A stretch of 10,317 bases of DNA from the NCBI RefSeq assembly GCF_000250875.1, contig NZ_JH605019.1:11123-21439 (forward strand), in the 5' to 3' direction. Each line of letters starts with the position of its first letter. Position 1 is the stretch's first letter. Shown here in pieces: positions 1-5,934 of the stretch. Under the pieces are notes generated by a model. It was given only the letters and a program-made list of their open reading frames with translations. It was not told where the DNA came from and made no database searches. Both the position numbers and the translations under genes were made by a program. Source of the stretch: Sutterella parvirubra YIT 11816. GTDB taxonomy: Bacteria; Pseudomonadota; Gammaproteobacteria; Burkholderiales; Burkholderiaceae_F.

Positions 1-703
1 CGGGCGCGAAGATGAAGTCGGGCTTCACGCGCGCGACGTCGTCCGCGGCTTCCGCCGCGCTCACCGTCACGGTGCGCCAGCGGTACTGCGGCGTCATCTC
101 GGACATCGTCCGCACCGTCGCCTGGAGGTCCATCGCGTCGAACGGATTGATGAGGGTGTCCAGAAGCGCCACCGTGATCAACGGCCGGTTGTCCTGAACG
201 CCTTCGGCGGACGTCGTCGCCCCCGACACGGCGTCGGGCTGCGCGGGGACGGTGATCACGCCCACGGGGCGCGCGGGGTTCACGGGATCCGGCGAATTCA
301 GGCCGGCGCCTTCCCCGTGGGCTTCCCTCAGGGGTGCCAGGAGCGCCGCCGTGAAGATCGCGATCCAGAGGAGCTTCTTCGCGGGAGAGGCCTTGGACCA
401 GAGGAAGGAGGACTCCGACGGGCGGGTGATCTCCGAGACTTTATCTCGGGCCATTTCCCGGGCGCGCTCCCGCGCCATCTGACGGTAGTGCCGCCGCACG
501 CGCCGCAGGAGCTTCACCTGCGCGCGGGGGAGGCCGTCGAAGCCGCCGACACCTCCACCACATTCCGCACCTTCAGGACGAACGCCCTCCGAAGCGGCCC
601 GGGCGTCGGTCGCCTGCGGGGCTTCCGGGGGACGCAGAGACGACGTCGCGTCCGCGGCGGGAAACGGGGCCTCAAAAAGGGCTTTCTGTTGGTCGGTCGG
701 CAT
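1..703 (-). CDS. Membrane-anchored sensor with TtrS/PhnD-like periplasmic domain, N-terminal part (runs off left edge)
   Basis: An uninterrupted minus-strand reading frame of 234 codons runs from ATG at 703 to the window edge; an in-frame TGA at 707-709 lies just upstream. Residues 1-75 are Ala/Pro/Glu-rich, 76-109 are basic and charged (MARERAREMARDK), and a hydrophobic segment at about 110-125 follows KK and reads as a signal anchor. From about residue 175 the sequence (ITVALLDTLINPFDA, later VKPDFIFAP) resembles the start of the phosphonate-binding-like periplasmic domain of TtrS-type sensor kinases. Any kinase part lies beyond the edge, so kinase function is inferred. The start is uncertain: ATG 703 has no clear Shine-Dalgarno sequence, and ATGs at 478 and 454 are alternatives that would shorten the cytoplasmic extension. 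The gene diverges from the dehydratase-flavoprotein pair, which fits local control of that pair. A periplasmic binding protein without a kinase is the main alternative. Confidence 0.7.
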   Translation of the reverse strand, partial: MPTDQQKALFEAPFPAADATSSLRPPEAPQATDARAASEGVRPEGAECGGGVGGFDGLPRAQVKLLRRVRRHYRQMARERAREMARDKVSEITRPSESSFLWSKASPAKKLLWIAIFTAALLAPLREAHGEGAGLNSPDPVNPARPVGVITVPAQPDAVSGATTSAEGVQDNRPLITVALLDTLINPFDAMDLQATVRTMSEMTPQYRWRTVTVSAAEAADDVARVKPDFIFAP

Positions 704-738
704 GCGTCAAATTCTACAGAGCCGGGGTTTTCACTTCT

Positions 739-756
739 TACCCCCGCTCGGGGGTA
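739..756. promoter_or_regulatory. Perfect inverted repeat, possible operator between divergent genes
   Basis: TACCCCCG and CGGGGGTA flank a 2-base centre, giving a perfect 8-bp inverted repeat 36 bases upstream of the sensor start and 220 bases upstream of the dehydratase start. TACC-type half-sites in inverted orientation are known for NarL/FixJ-family response regulators, but the classical NarL arrangement is 7-2-7 and this one would be 7-4-7. Similar ACCCC/GGGGT repeats occur at 1960-1973 and 4783-4795. An operator role is inference; the repeat could also act as an RNA hairpin in the sensor leader. Confidence 0.45.
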
Positions 757-975
757 GTGGGAAGCGGGGCGGATCGTCAGAATTCGATTCCGGCGGATGG
801 AGGAGGGCGAAGACCCTCCCGAAGCGCACCGAGCGCACCGCCCGAGACAAATCCAAGCCGGCCGCAGGGGTCCGGAAACCACCGGACTCCGACGCCCCAA
901 GGAAGACCGCCCGGCGCGACCACGCCGACGGCTCTCCCTCCGAACCAAACACACAAGCACGAGGCACATCAGACC
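757..975. other. Intergenic leader region upstream of the dehydratase gene, with two short hairpins
   Basis: No convincing gene is present in this stretch. Two short inverted repeats are visible on the plus strand: GGAGGG/CCCTCC at 802-819 with a 6-base loop, and GTCCGG/CCGGAC at 870-887, extendable by G-U and G-C pairs to 867-890. The promoter of the dehydratase-flavoprotein pair should lie here, but I see no good -35/-10 pair. The Shine-Dalgarno sequence before ATG 976 is weak (GAGG at 961-964), so leader structure could matter for translation. Confidence 0.4.
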
Positions 976-1902
976 ATGCACCGTCGTCAATTCCTCCAGT
1001 CCGCCGCCACGATCGCCGCGGGTACCGTCGCCTTCACCCACGAAGCCGCCGCGAGCGTCGTGGACGCCTTCGGTGAGAAGACCCGTCCGGTCGACACCAA
1101 GAACGTCGTGAAGGGCTGGGGGACCGGTGCCGCGAAGCCGCTCACGATCAAGGGTCGCACGATCGGCGGGGGCCGTCCGGGCCTCATCGCCCCGACGACC
1201 GCGAAGACGACGGACGCGCTGGTCGACACGGTGAAGGGCTTCGCGAAGTTGGAAGCCCTCGACATGGTCGAAGTCCGCATCGACTACCTCGGCAAGCTCG
1301 CTCCTTCTGAAATGGCCGCCGCCACCGCCAAGGCCTACGAAGCCGCGGGCGACAAGATGGTGTTGGTGACGCTTCGCAACGGCACCGACGGCGGTCCCTT
1401 CATCGCGGACGACGACTACTACGGCAAGGTCTACGACGCCGTGTTGGAGAACGGCCGCGCCGACATCATCGACATCGAGCTCTTCCGCGACGCCGCGATG
1501 GTGAAGCGCTTGGTCGAGAAAGCCCACGCCAAGGGCGTGAAGGTCATCATCTCGGATCACGAATTCAAGTTCACGCCGGACGAAGCCGAAATCATGCGCC
1601 GTCTGATGCTCGAAGACCAGATGGGCGCCGACATCCTCAAGATCGCCGTGATGGCCCACTCGCCCGAAGATGCGCTCACCGTCATGATGGCCACCGCCAA
1701 GATGCGCCACTACCACACCGAAAAGCCCATGCTCACGATGGCGATGGGCGCGGCGGGCGTGTTGACGCGCATCACCGGCGAAGGCTTCGGGTCGGATCTC
1801 ACGTTTGCGTCGGTCGGCGGCAAGGCTTCCGCCCCGGGCCAGATCCCCTTGGAAGACTGCAAGACGGTTCTGGAAACCTTGCACAAGGCGATGAACCCGT
1901 AA
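976..1902 (+). CDS. aroD: Tat-exported type I 3-dehydroquinate dehydratase
   Basis: This 308-residue protein should dehydrate 3-dehydroquinate to 3-dehydroshikimate through a lysine Schiff base. The type I landmarks are all present: EVRID (E99, R101), TLRNG (R134), SDHEF (catalytic base H195), DILKIAV (Schiff-base K222), R265 in LTRITGEGFGS, and SAPGQ (S285, Q289). The usual active-site Glu of the TxRxxxEGG motif is Asp138. The N-terminus MHRRQFLQ followed by a hydrophobic stretch and AAA-S at about 24-28 is a twin-arginine signal, so the enzyme should act in the periplasm. Biosynthetic AroD is cytoplasmic and about 250 residues long; export suggests a catabolic or respiratory role, as for periplasmic quinate catabolism in Acinetobacter. 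ATG 976 is chosen because it places the RR motif at the very N-terminus. It lies 146 bases before the flavoprotein gene and is probably co-transcribed with it. Confidence 0.92.
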   Translation: MHRRQFLQSAATIAAGTVAFTHEAAASVVDAFGEKTRPVDTKNVVKGWGTGAAKPLTIKGRTIGGGRPGLIAPTTAKTTDALVDTVKGFAKLEALDMVEVRIDYLGKLAPSEMAAATAKAYEAAGDKMVLVTLRNGTDGGPFIADDDYYGKVYDAVLENGRADIIDIELFRDAAMVKRLVEKAHAKGVKVIISDHEFKFTPDEAEIMRRLMLEDQMGADILKIAVMAHSPEDALTVMMATAKMRHYHTEKPMLTMAMGAAGVLTRITGEGFGSDLTFASVGGKASAPGQIPLEDCKTVLETLHKAMNP

Positions 1903-1959
1903 GTCTCCGAGGCTTCGGCACAGAGTTCTCCAAACACACCCCGAACAAACACCCCTGAA

Positions 1960-1973
1960 ACCCCAAAGGGGGT
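1960..1973. promoter_or_regulatory. ACCCC-N4-GGGGT inverted repeat upstream of the flavoprotein gene
   Basis: ACCCC (1960-1964) and GGGGT (1969-1973) flank AAAG in the 146-base gap between the dehydratase and flavoprotein genes. The half-site words match those of the repeats at 739-756 and 4783-4795, although the spacer lengths differ (6, 4 and 3 bases). It could be an operator, a weak hairpin between the two genes, or chance in GC-rich DNA. Confidence 0.3.
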
Positions 1974-2048
1974 CCCGAACCCACGGGCGGCTGATCCAGA
2001 CGCTCCAAGAGGTCCCCCGCCAGCTTTTCGAATGAGAGGAACATTCAT

Positions 2049-3848
2049 ATGAAACGCACCATGATCGCCTTCGCCACGCTCGCCGCCATGGCGACGACCG
2101 CCTGGGCCTCCCCCGCCTTCAAGGCGGGCACGTACACGGCCGAAGCCGCCGGCATTCACGGCCCGGTCGTCGTCGAGGTCACGTTCTCGAAGGACCGCAT
2201 CGAAAAGGTGAACATCGTCAAGCAGACGGAAACGGAAGGGATCGGCTCCAAGGCCGCGGAAATTCTCCCCTCCAAGATCGTCGACGCGCAGTCCCCCAAC
2301 ATCGACGCCTTGACCGGCGCCACGATCACGTCGACCGCGATCCGCAACGCCGTCGCCGACTGCGTGAAGCAGGCGGGCGTCGACCCCGCGACCCTCGTTC
2401 CGGTCGCCGTCAAGAAGGCCGCCAAGAATGAAGAGCTCACGACCGACGTCGTGATCGTCGGGGGCGGCGGCTCCGGCATGTCTGCGACGATCCGCACCCG
2501 CATGAACGGGCTCGACGCGATCCTCGTCGAAAAGATGCCCTTCATCGGCGGCGCCGCTTCGATTTCGGGCGGCCAGGTCGTCGCGCAGGGGTCGAAGCTC
2601 CAGAAGGCCTTCGGCTCCACGGAAGACTCCCCCGAATCGATGATCAAGGACTTCCAGGCGAACGGCCACAACCTGAACGACCTCTCGAAGCTTCGCATCT
2701 ACGCGAACAACGTGGGTCCGATGATCGACTGGCTCCACGAGGAAGTCGGCGTCAAGTTCATCCCGAACGACCTCCCGTTCCTCGCCGAATACTCGCACCC
2801 GCGCGCCCTTGAATTCGAAGGCGGCGCGAAGACGATGGCGCAGCACCTGCGCGAAGTCATCGCCGGGAACGGCGCCAAGGTCCTCTACCAGACCCGCGTG
2901 ACCGAACTCATCGTCGAAGACGGTGCGGTCGTCGGCGTGAAGGCCGAAGACGCGAACGGCACGGCCTACACGATCCGCGCGAAGAAGACGCTGCTGACCA
3001 CCGGCGGCTACGGCGCCAACAAGGACATGCTCTCGCCTGAACTCAAGGCCGCGCTCTACTACGGCCCGGTCTCCTCCACCGGCGACGGTCTGCGCATGGC
3101 GCAGTCCCTCGACGCCAAGACCCAGCTCCTCCAGTACGGGAAGCGCTACCCGAACGGCATCGAAGTCGCGCCCGGCATCGCCAAGTCCACGATCTACGCG
3201 AACGTGGGTGCGTTCGATCAGGCCGGCATCCTGGTCGACGTCAACGGCAAGCGCTTCGTGAACGAAAAGGCTTCGAACCGCCACATTCTCGATCCGATGC
3301 TCCAGACCCCGAACAAGCAGGCCTACGTCTTCATGGACCAGAAGTCCTGGGAAGGCTTCTACAAGCGTCTGCCTGAAACGGGCGTCTCGCACGAAGACGC
3401 GGACAAGTACCTGGCCGACAACGGCAAGAACGCGCCCCTCTTCGTGAAGGCCGCGACGATCGAAGAAGTCGCGAAACTGGCCGGCGTCAACGCCGAGAAC
3501 CTCAAGGCCACCGTCGCCCGCTACAACGGGTTCGTGAAGGCCAAGAAGGACGCCGACTTCGACCGTCCCGCCAAGTACATGAACGCTGAGATTTCGGCCG
3601 AAGGCCCCTACTACATCGTTGAGCAGAAGCCCCGCTTCGCCACGACGATGGGCGGCGTCTGCACGGACGACAACCTCAACATCGTGAAGACGAACGGTCA
3701 GGTGATCCCGAACCTCTACGCCGCGGGCGAACTCGTGGGCGGCGTGATGGGCGACGACTCGCCCGCCGGTGCGAACGTCGGCTGGGCGCTCACGTCCGGC
3801 AAGTTCGCCGCCGACCGCATCGCCGAAGCGATCAAGGCCGGGAAGTAA
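2049..3848 (+). CDS. Exported FMN-binding/FAD flavoprotein reductase (fumarate/urocanate reductase superfamily)
   Basis: The 599-residue protein has a Sec signal (1-20, TAWA-SP), an FMN_bind domain at about 25-110, and an FAD_binding_2 domain at about 132-595. DALTGAT at 86-92 is the flavinylation motif, predicting FMN bound covalently to Thr92. VVIVGGGGSG (134-143) and EKMPFIGG form the FAD site. The C-terminal part has GKRFVNE (400-406) and VIPNLYAAGE. Family members take electrons from membrane quinol oxidoreductases and reduce C=C bonds of unsaturated acids in the periplasm. Against flavocytochrome c fumarate reductase, the substrate-binding His before TMGG is Thr533 and the GANRLGG Arg motif is replaced by GDDSPAGAN, so fumarate is unlikely as substrate. 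A candidate donor Arg is R411. The Shine-Dalgarno sequence GAGAGGA at 2034-2040 supports ATG 2049. The preceding dehydratase makes an unsaturated product, which is a plausible but unproven substrate link. Confidence 0.9.
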   Translation: MKRTMIAFATLAAMATTAWASPAFKAGTYTAEAAGIHGPVVVEVTFSKDRIEKVNIVKQTETEGIGSKAAEILPSKIVDAQSPNIDALTGATITSTAIRNAVADCVKQAGVDPATLVPVAVKKAAKNEELTTDVVIVGGGGSGMSATIRTRMNGLDAILVEKMPFIGGAASISGGQVVAQGSKLQKAFGSTEDSPESMIKDFQANGHNLNDLSKLRIYANNVGPMIDWLHEEVGVKFIPNDLPFLAEYSHPRALEFEGGAKTMAQHLREVIAGNGAKVLYQTRVTELIVEDGAVVGVKAEDANGTAYTIRAKKTLLTTGGYGANKDMLSPELKAALYYGPVSSTGDGLRMAQSLDAKTQLLQYGKRYPNGIEVAPGIAKSTIYANVGAFDQAGILVDVNGKRFVNEKASNRHILDPMLQTPNKQAYVFMDQKSWEGFYKRLPETGVSHEDADKYLADNGKNAPLFVKAATIEEVAKLAGVNAENLKATVARYNGFVKAKKDADFDRPAKYMNAEISAEGPYYIVEQKPRFATTMGGVCTDDNLNIVKTNGQVIPNLYAAGELVGGVMGDDSPAGANVGWALTSGKFAADRIAEAIKAGK

Positions 3849-3908
3849 TCCTTCTCTCCAACCTCCCCGCGACGGTTGTCCCCCGATGGCCGCAGGGGAG
3901 GGCTCCTC

Positions 3909-3931
3909 GCCCGGCACCGGTCATGCCGGGC
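3909..3931. other. Short perfect hairpin after the flavoprotein gene
   Basis: GCCCGGC (3909-3915) and GCCGGGC (3925-3931) form a perfect 7-bp stem with a 9-base loop in the 3' untranslated region. No T-run follows, so it is more likely an mRNA 3' structure ahead of the terminator at 3971 than a terminator itself. Confidence 0.4.
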
Positions 3932-3970
3932 CCATAAGAACAAGAACGACATCTCTCCTCCATTCGGTAC

Positions 3971-4006
3971 GCCGGAAGGGTCCTAGCGGCCCCTCCGGCT
4001 TCTTTT
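3971..4006 (+). terminator. Rho-independent terminator of the dehydratase-flavoprotein transcript
   Basis: GCCGGAAGGG (3971-3980) pairs with CCCCTCCGGC (3990-3999) with one A-C mismatch and a 9-base loop, followed directly by TTCTTTT (4000-4006). The stem plus T-tract, 122 bases after the flavoprotein stop, is a standard intrinsic terminator layout. It also marks the left limit of the autotransporter remnant. Confidence 0.75.
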
Positions 4007-4008
4007 CG

Positions 4009-4476
4009 TCCGGAGAGGACAACAACGCCTTCGGGTTCACGACGGAATTCGGCTGGTACCTTCCGATCGCCGATCGGGCCTACGTCGAACCGATGGTGAC
4101 GCTTGCCTACGGGCGGATCGCCGGGGACAGCTATACGTTGAAGAACGGCGTGAAGTACGAGGAAGAAAACATGGATTCGCTCCTCGCCGACATCGGCGCG
4201 CGGGCGGGGTACAAGTTCGCGAACAACCGCGGCTCGGTGTACGCAAAGGTGCGGCTCCTCCACGAATTCCAGGGCGACGTCGAAGCGACGGCGCGGCTCA
4301 ACACCGCGGTCAACAGCTACAAGGAAGACCTAGGCGACACCTACGCCGAATTCGGCGCGGGCGCGAGCTTCAGCCTCACGGAAGCCACGAAGGCCTTCCT
4401 GAGCCTTGAGCGCACGACGGGCGGCGACGTCAAGACCAACTGGAGGTGGAACGTCGGCATCCGGCACGCGTTCTGA
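4009..4476 (+). pseudogene. C-terminal fragment of an autotransporter beta-barrel
   Basis: The frame ending at TGA 4474-4476 encodes about 155 residues typical of the last part of an autotransporter outer-membrane barrel: FGFTTEFGWYLPI, AYVEPMVTLAYGRI, DIGARAGYKF, YAKVRLLHEFQGDVEA, FGAGASFSLTEATKAF and a C-terminal WRWNVGIRHAF ending in Phe, as expected for BAM recognition. A full barrel is about 270 residues and normally follows a signal peptide and a long passenger; all of that is missing. The frame stays open leftwards into the terminator and intergenic DNA, but that part has no barrel character. No ATG with a Shine-Dalgarno sequence starts the barrel; the first in-frame ATG is 4093. I infer a deletion that removed the 5' part of the gene and joined its end to the flavoprotein terminator. 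Expression is unlikely. Confidence 0.8.
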
Positions 4477-4483
4477 TCGCAGT

Positions 4484-4510
4484 GTGCCCGCCGGGACGGC
4501 CGGCGGGCAC
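4484..4510. terminator. Strong GC hairpin after the autotransporter fragment
   Basis: GTGCCCGCCGG (4484-4494) and CCGGCGGGCAC (4500-4510) form a perfect 11-bp stem with a 5-base loop, eight bases after the stop codon. No T-run follows, so termination is inferred from stem strength and position. It is probably the original terminator of the autotransporter gene. Confidence 0.55.
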
Positions 4511-4531
4511 AACCCTCAACCAAACACTTCC

Positions 4532-4565
4532 AACCCCTCGTTCGGGCGCAGGCCTCCGAGGGGTT
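4532..4565. other. Inverted repeat in the 4477-5083 intergenic region
   Basis: AACCCCTCG (4532-4540) and CGAGGGGTT (4557-4565) are a perfect 9-bp inverted repeat around 16 bases. It could be a second, weaker hairpin terminator for the autotransporter fragment. From here to about 4750 I see no gene, only AT-richer DNA than average around 4670-4740. Confidence 0.45.
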
Positions 4566-4750
4566 CGCTTTGCCTGCATCCATTGCCCGAATCGATCATG
4601 CTCAGGCCTCCGCCGTCACCCTCCGCCGCCCCCTTAGAACCCGAGTCTCGGTGGTTGGTCCTACGTGCAATTGCGTATGAAAAAGCGGCGGACGCAAGGC
4701 AACACAAATTTTTGAATGTCGTCGAGAAAAGTGACGAACGAAGACCTGTC

Positions 4751-4768
4751 CTACCTCAGGAGAGGTAG
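4751..4768. promoter_or_regulatory. NarL-like 7-2-7 inverted repeat
   Basis: CTACCTC and GAGGTAG flank AGGA in a perfect 18-base inverted repeat. Read as a 7-2-7 site it is TACCTCA-GG-AGAGGTA: the right half (TACCTCT on the minus strand) fits the known NarL heptamer TACYYMT exactly and the left half fits at six of seven. It lies about 315 bases before the reductase start. The binding protein is unknown; a NarL/FixJ-family response regulator is my inference. Confidence 0.45.
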
Positions 4769-4781
4769 CCTTTCCGCAAAC

Positions 4782-4797
4782 TACCCCTTGGGGGTGA
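4782..4797. promoter_or_regulatory. Second, imperfect NarL-like site
   Basis: TACCCCT (4782-4788) fits the TACYYMT heptamer exactly and is followed by an imperfect inverted half, with ACCCC-TTG-GGGGT as the symmetric core (4783-4795). Its centre is about 30 bp from the centre of the 4751-4768 repeat, close to three helical turns, so both would face the same side of the DNA. It shares ACCCC/GGGGT words with 739-756 and 1960-1973. Confidence 0.4.
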
Positions 4798-4844
4798 TGC
4801 CTCCATCCCAAAGGGACGCCTCATAAACCCCTGATCCCTCAACG

Positions 4845-4869
4845 GTTTTCACGGCGCGGCCGTCAAAAC
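4845..4869. other. 25-base inverted repeat in the reductase upstream region
   Basis: GTTTT-C-ACGG (4845-4854) and CCGT-C-AAAAC (4860-4869) form an interrupted inverted repeat around a 5-base centre, with one C-C mismatch. It is directly followed by a second one, ATCGGGAAG/CTCCCCGAT at 4871-4899 with one mismatch. They could be an operator, nested hairpins in a long leader, or an attenuator-like element; no ORF lies between them and the reductase start. The rest of this intergenic region up to 5083 shows no gene and no convincing -35/-10 pair. Confidence 0.35.
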
Positions 4870-5083
4870 GATCGGGAAGGGTGGGCGCGTCTCCCCGATT
4901 TGTAAGGACCTCTCCCGGGTGGGCCTCAGGTCAAGAAATCGTTCGGAATCGCCCCGCAGGCCACCGGAACCCGCCGCCCTAGTCGATTTTTCGTAGGTAC
5001 TATTAGTCCGAAAGGTGTGCAGGACCAAACAACGCACCGTCGAAAGAATTACCTACAACGGGATAGATTGAGGAGAGATCATC

Positions 5084-5875
5084 ATGTTCGGTTTGCATTG
5101 GGGCAGCGGTGAATCGCAGGCGAAGCCGGTCGAAAAGAAGCCCGTCTGGACGGGTTGGAAGAACTTCAAGGTTCTGAACAAAGAGACCGAATGCGAAGAC
5201 GTCATCCGCTTCAACCTCGTCCCGGAAGACGGCGCGATGCCGGACTTCAAGGCGGGCCAGAGCATCGGGATCCGCACGGACGACTACGCGCCGCGCGCCT
5301 TCACCCTCTGCGGGACGCCCGCGGACGGCTGCTACCGCCTCGTCGTGAAGCGCTTCACGGGCGAAACCGGCAAGCTCGCGCAGCACCTCTGCCAGAACGT
5401 GCGCGTGGGCGACACGCTCGAAGTCTCCGAACCCGTGGGCGCGTTCACGCTCGTCGAAGGCGAAACCCCGCTCGTCATGATCGCGGAAGGCATCGGCATC
5501 ACGGCGATCGTCTCGCTCCTCTCGGAAATCGCGACTAGGGAACCGCTTCGCCGCGTGCACGTCGTCTACGCGACGAAGAACGGCTCGAACTTCCCGCTCC
5601 GCGAGGAATTGAAGCGCCTCATGACCGAACTCCCCAACGCCGGCCTCGCCGTCTTCTACAGCGAACCCCACCACGACGAACGCGCCGGCCGCGACTTCGA
5701 CGTGCACGGGAAGCTCGACATCTCGCTCCTGCGCGCGGTGTGCCTGGAGCACGACGCCGACTTCTACCTCTGCGGCTCGGAAAAGAGCATGGAAGAAGTG
5801 AGGAAGGCGCTCCATGCCCTGAAGAACGTGCCGGAAAGCCGCATCCACGAACAGATCTACGTCGCGAAGCGTTGA
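5084..5875 (+). CDS. Stand-alone FAD/NAD(P)H reductase of the flavohaemoglobin-reductase type
   Basis: This 263-residue protein matches the ferredoxin-NADP reductase-like half of flavohaemoglobin (Hmp). The FAD domain spans about 25-120, with FKAGQSIGIR and RAFTL at 71-75 in place of RxYSL. The NAD(P)H domain spans about 125-255, with AEGIGITAIVSL (134-145) in the glycine-rich loop, FDVHGKLD, and YLCGSEKSMEEV (228-239). No globin domain and no 2Fe-2S cysteine cluster are present, so it must pass electrons from NAD(P)H to a separate partner or a small-molecule acceptor. It has no signal peptide and should be cytoplasmic. The glycine loop departs from the usual GGVGxTP (EGIGITA), so cofactor preference may differ. 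ATG 5084 is preceded by the strong Shine-Dalgarno sequence GAGGAGAG. The gene stands alone, 600 bases after the autotransporter remnant, behind an unusually repeat-rich upstream region. Partner and physiological role are unknown. Confidence 0.85.
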   Translation: MFGLHWGSGESQAKPVEKKPVWTGWKNFKVLNKETECEDVIRFNLVPEDGAMPDFKAGQSIGIRTDDYAPRAFTLCGTPADGCYRLVVKRFTGETGKLAQHLCQNVRVGDTLEVSEPVGAFTLVEGETPLVMIAEGIGITAIVSLLSEIATREPLRRVHVVYATKNGSNFPLREELKRLMTELPNAGLAVFYSEPHHDERAGRDFDVHGKLDISLLRAVCLEHDADFYLCGSEKSMEEVRKALHALKNVPESRIHEQIYVAKR

Positions 5876-5895
5876 TTCCGAACCGTTGAACCCCC

Positions 5896-5933
5896 CGACG
5901 CCCGGGCGGCGCCTGACCCCGCCGCCCGCGTCG
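5896..5933. other. Bulged hairpin after the reductase gene
   Basis: CGACGC-(CC)-GGGCGGC (5896-5910) pairs with GCCGCCCGCGTCG (5921-5933), giving 13 base pairs with a 2-base bulge and a 10-base loop, 20 bases after the reductase stop. No T-run follows. It may end the reductase transcript with Rho, or be the first helix of the structured region that continues to 6320. Confidence 0.5.
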
Positions 5934-5934
5934 C

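Noticed and set aside
1710..3917. Very long minus-strand open frame (735 codons) opposite the dehydratase and flavoprotein genes
   Set aside because: It is a GC-driven antisense shadow. Its product is Arg/Val/Asp/Gly-rich with no family resemblance, and the plus strand has clear conserved proteins.
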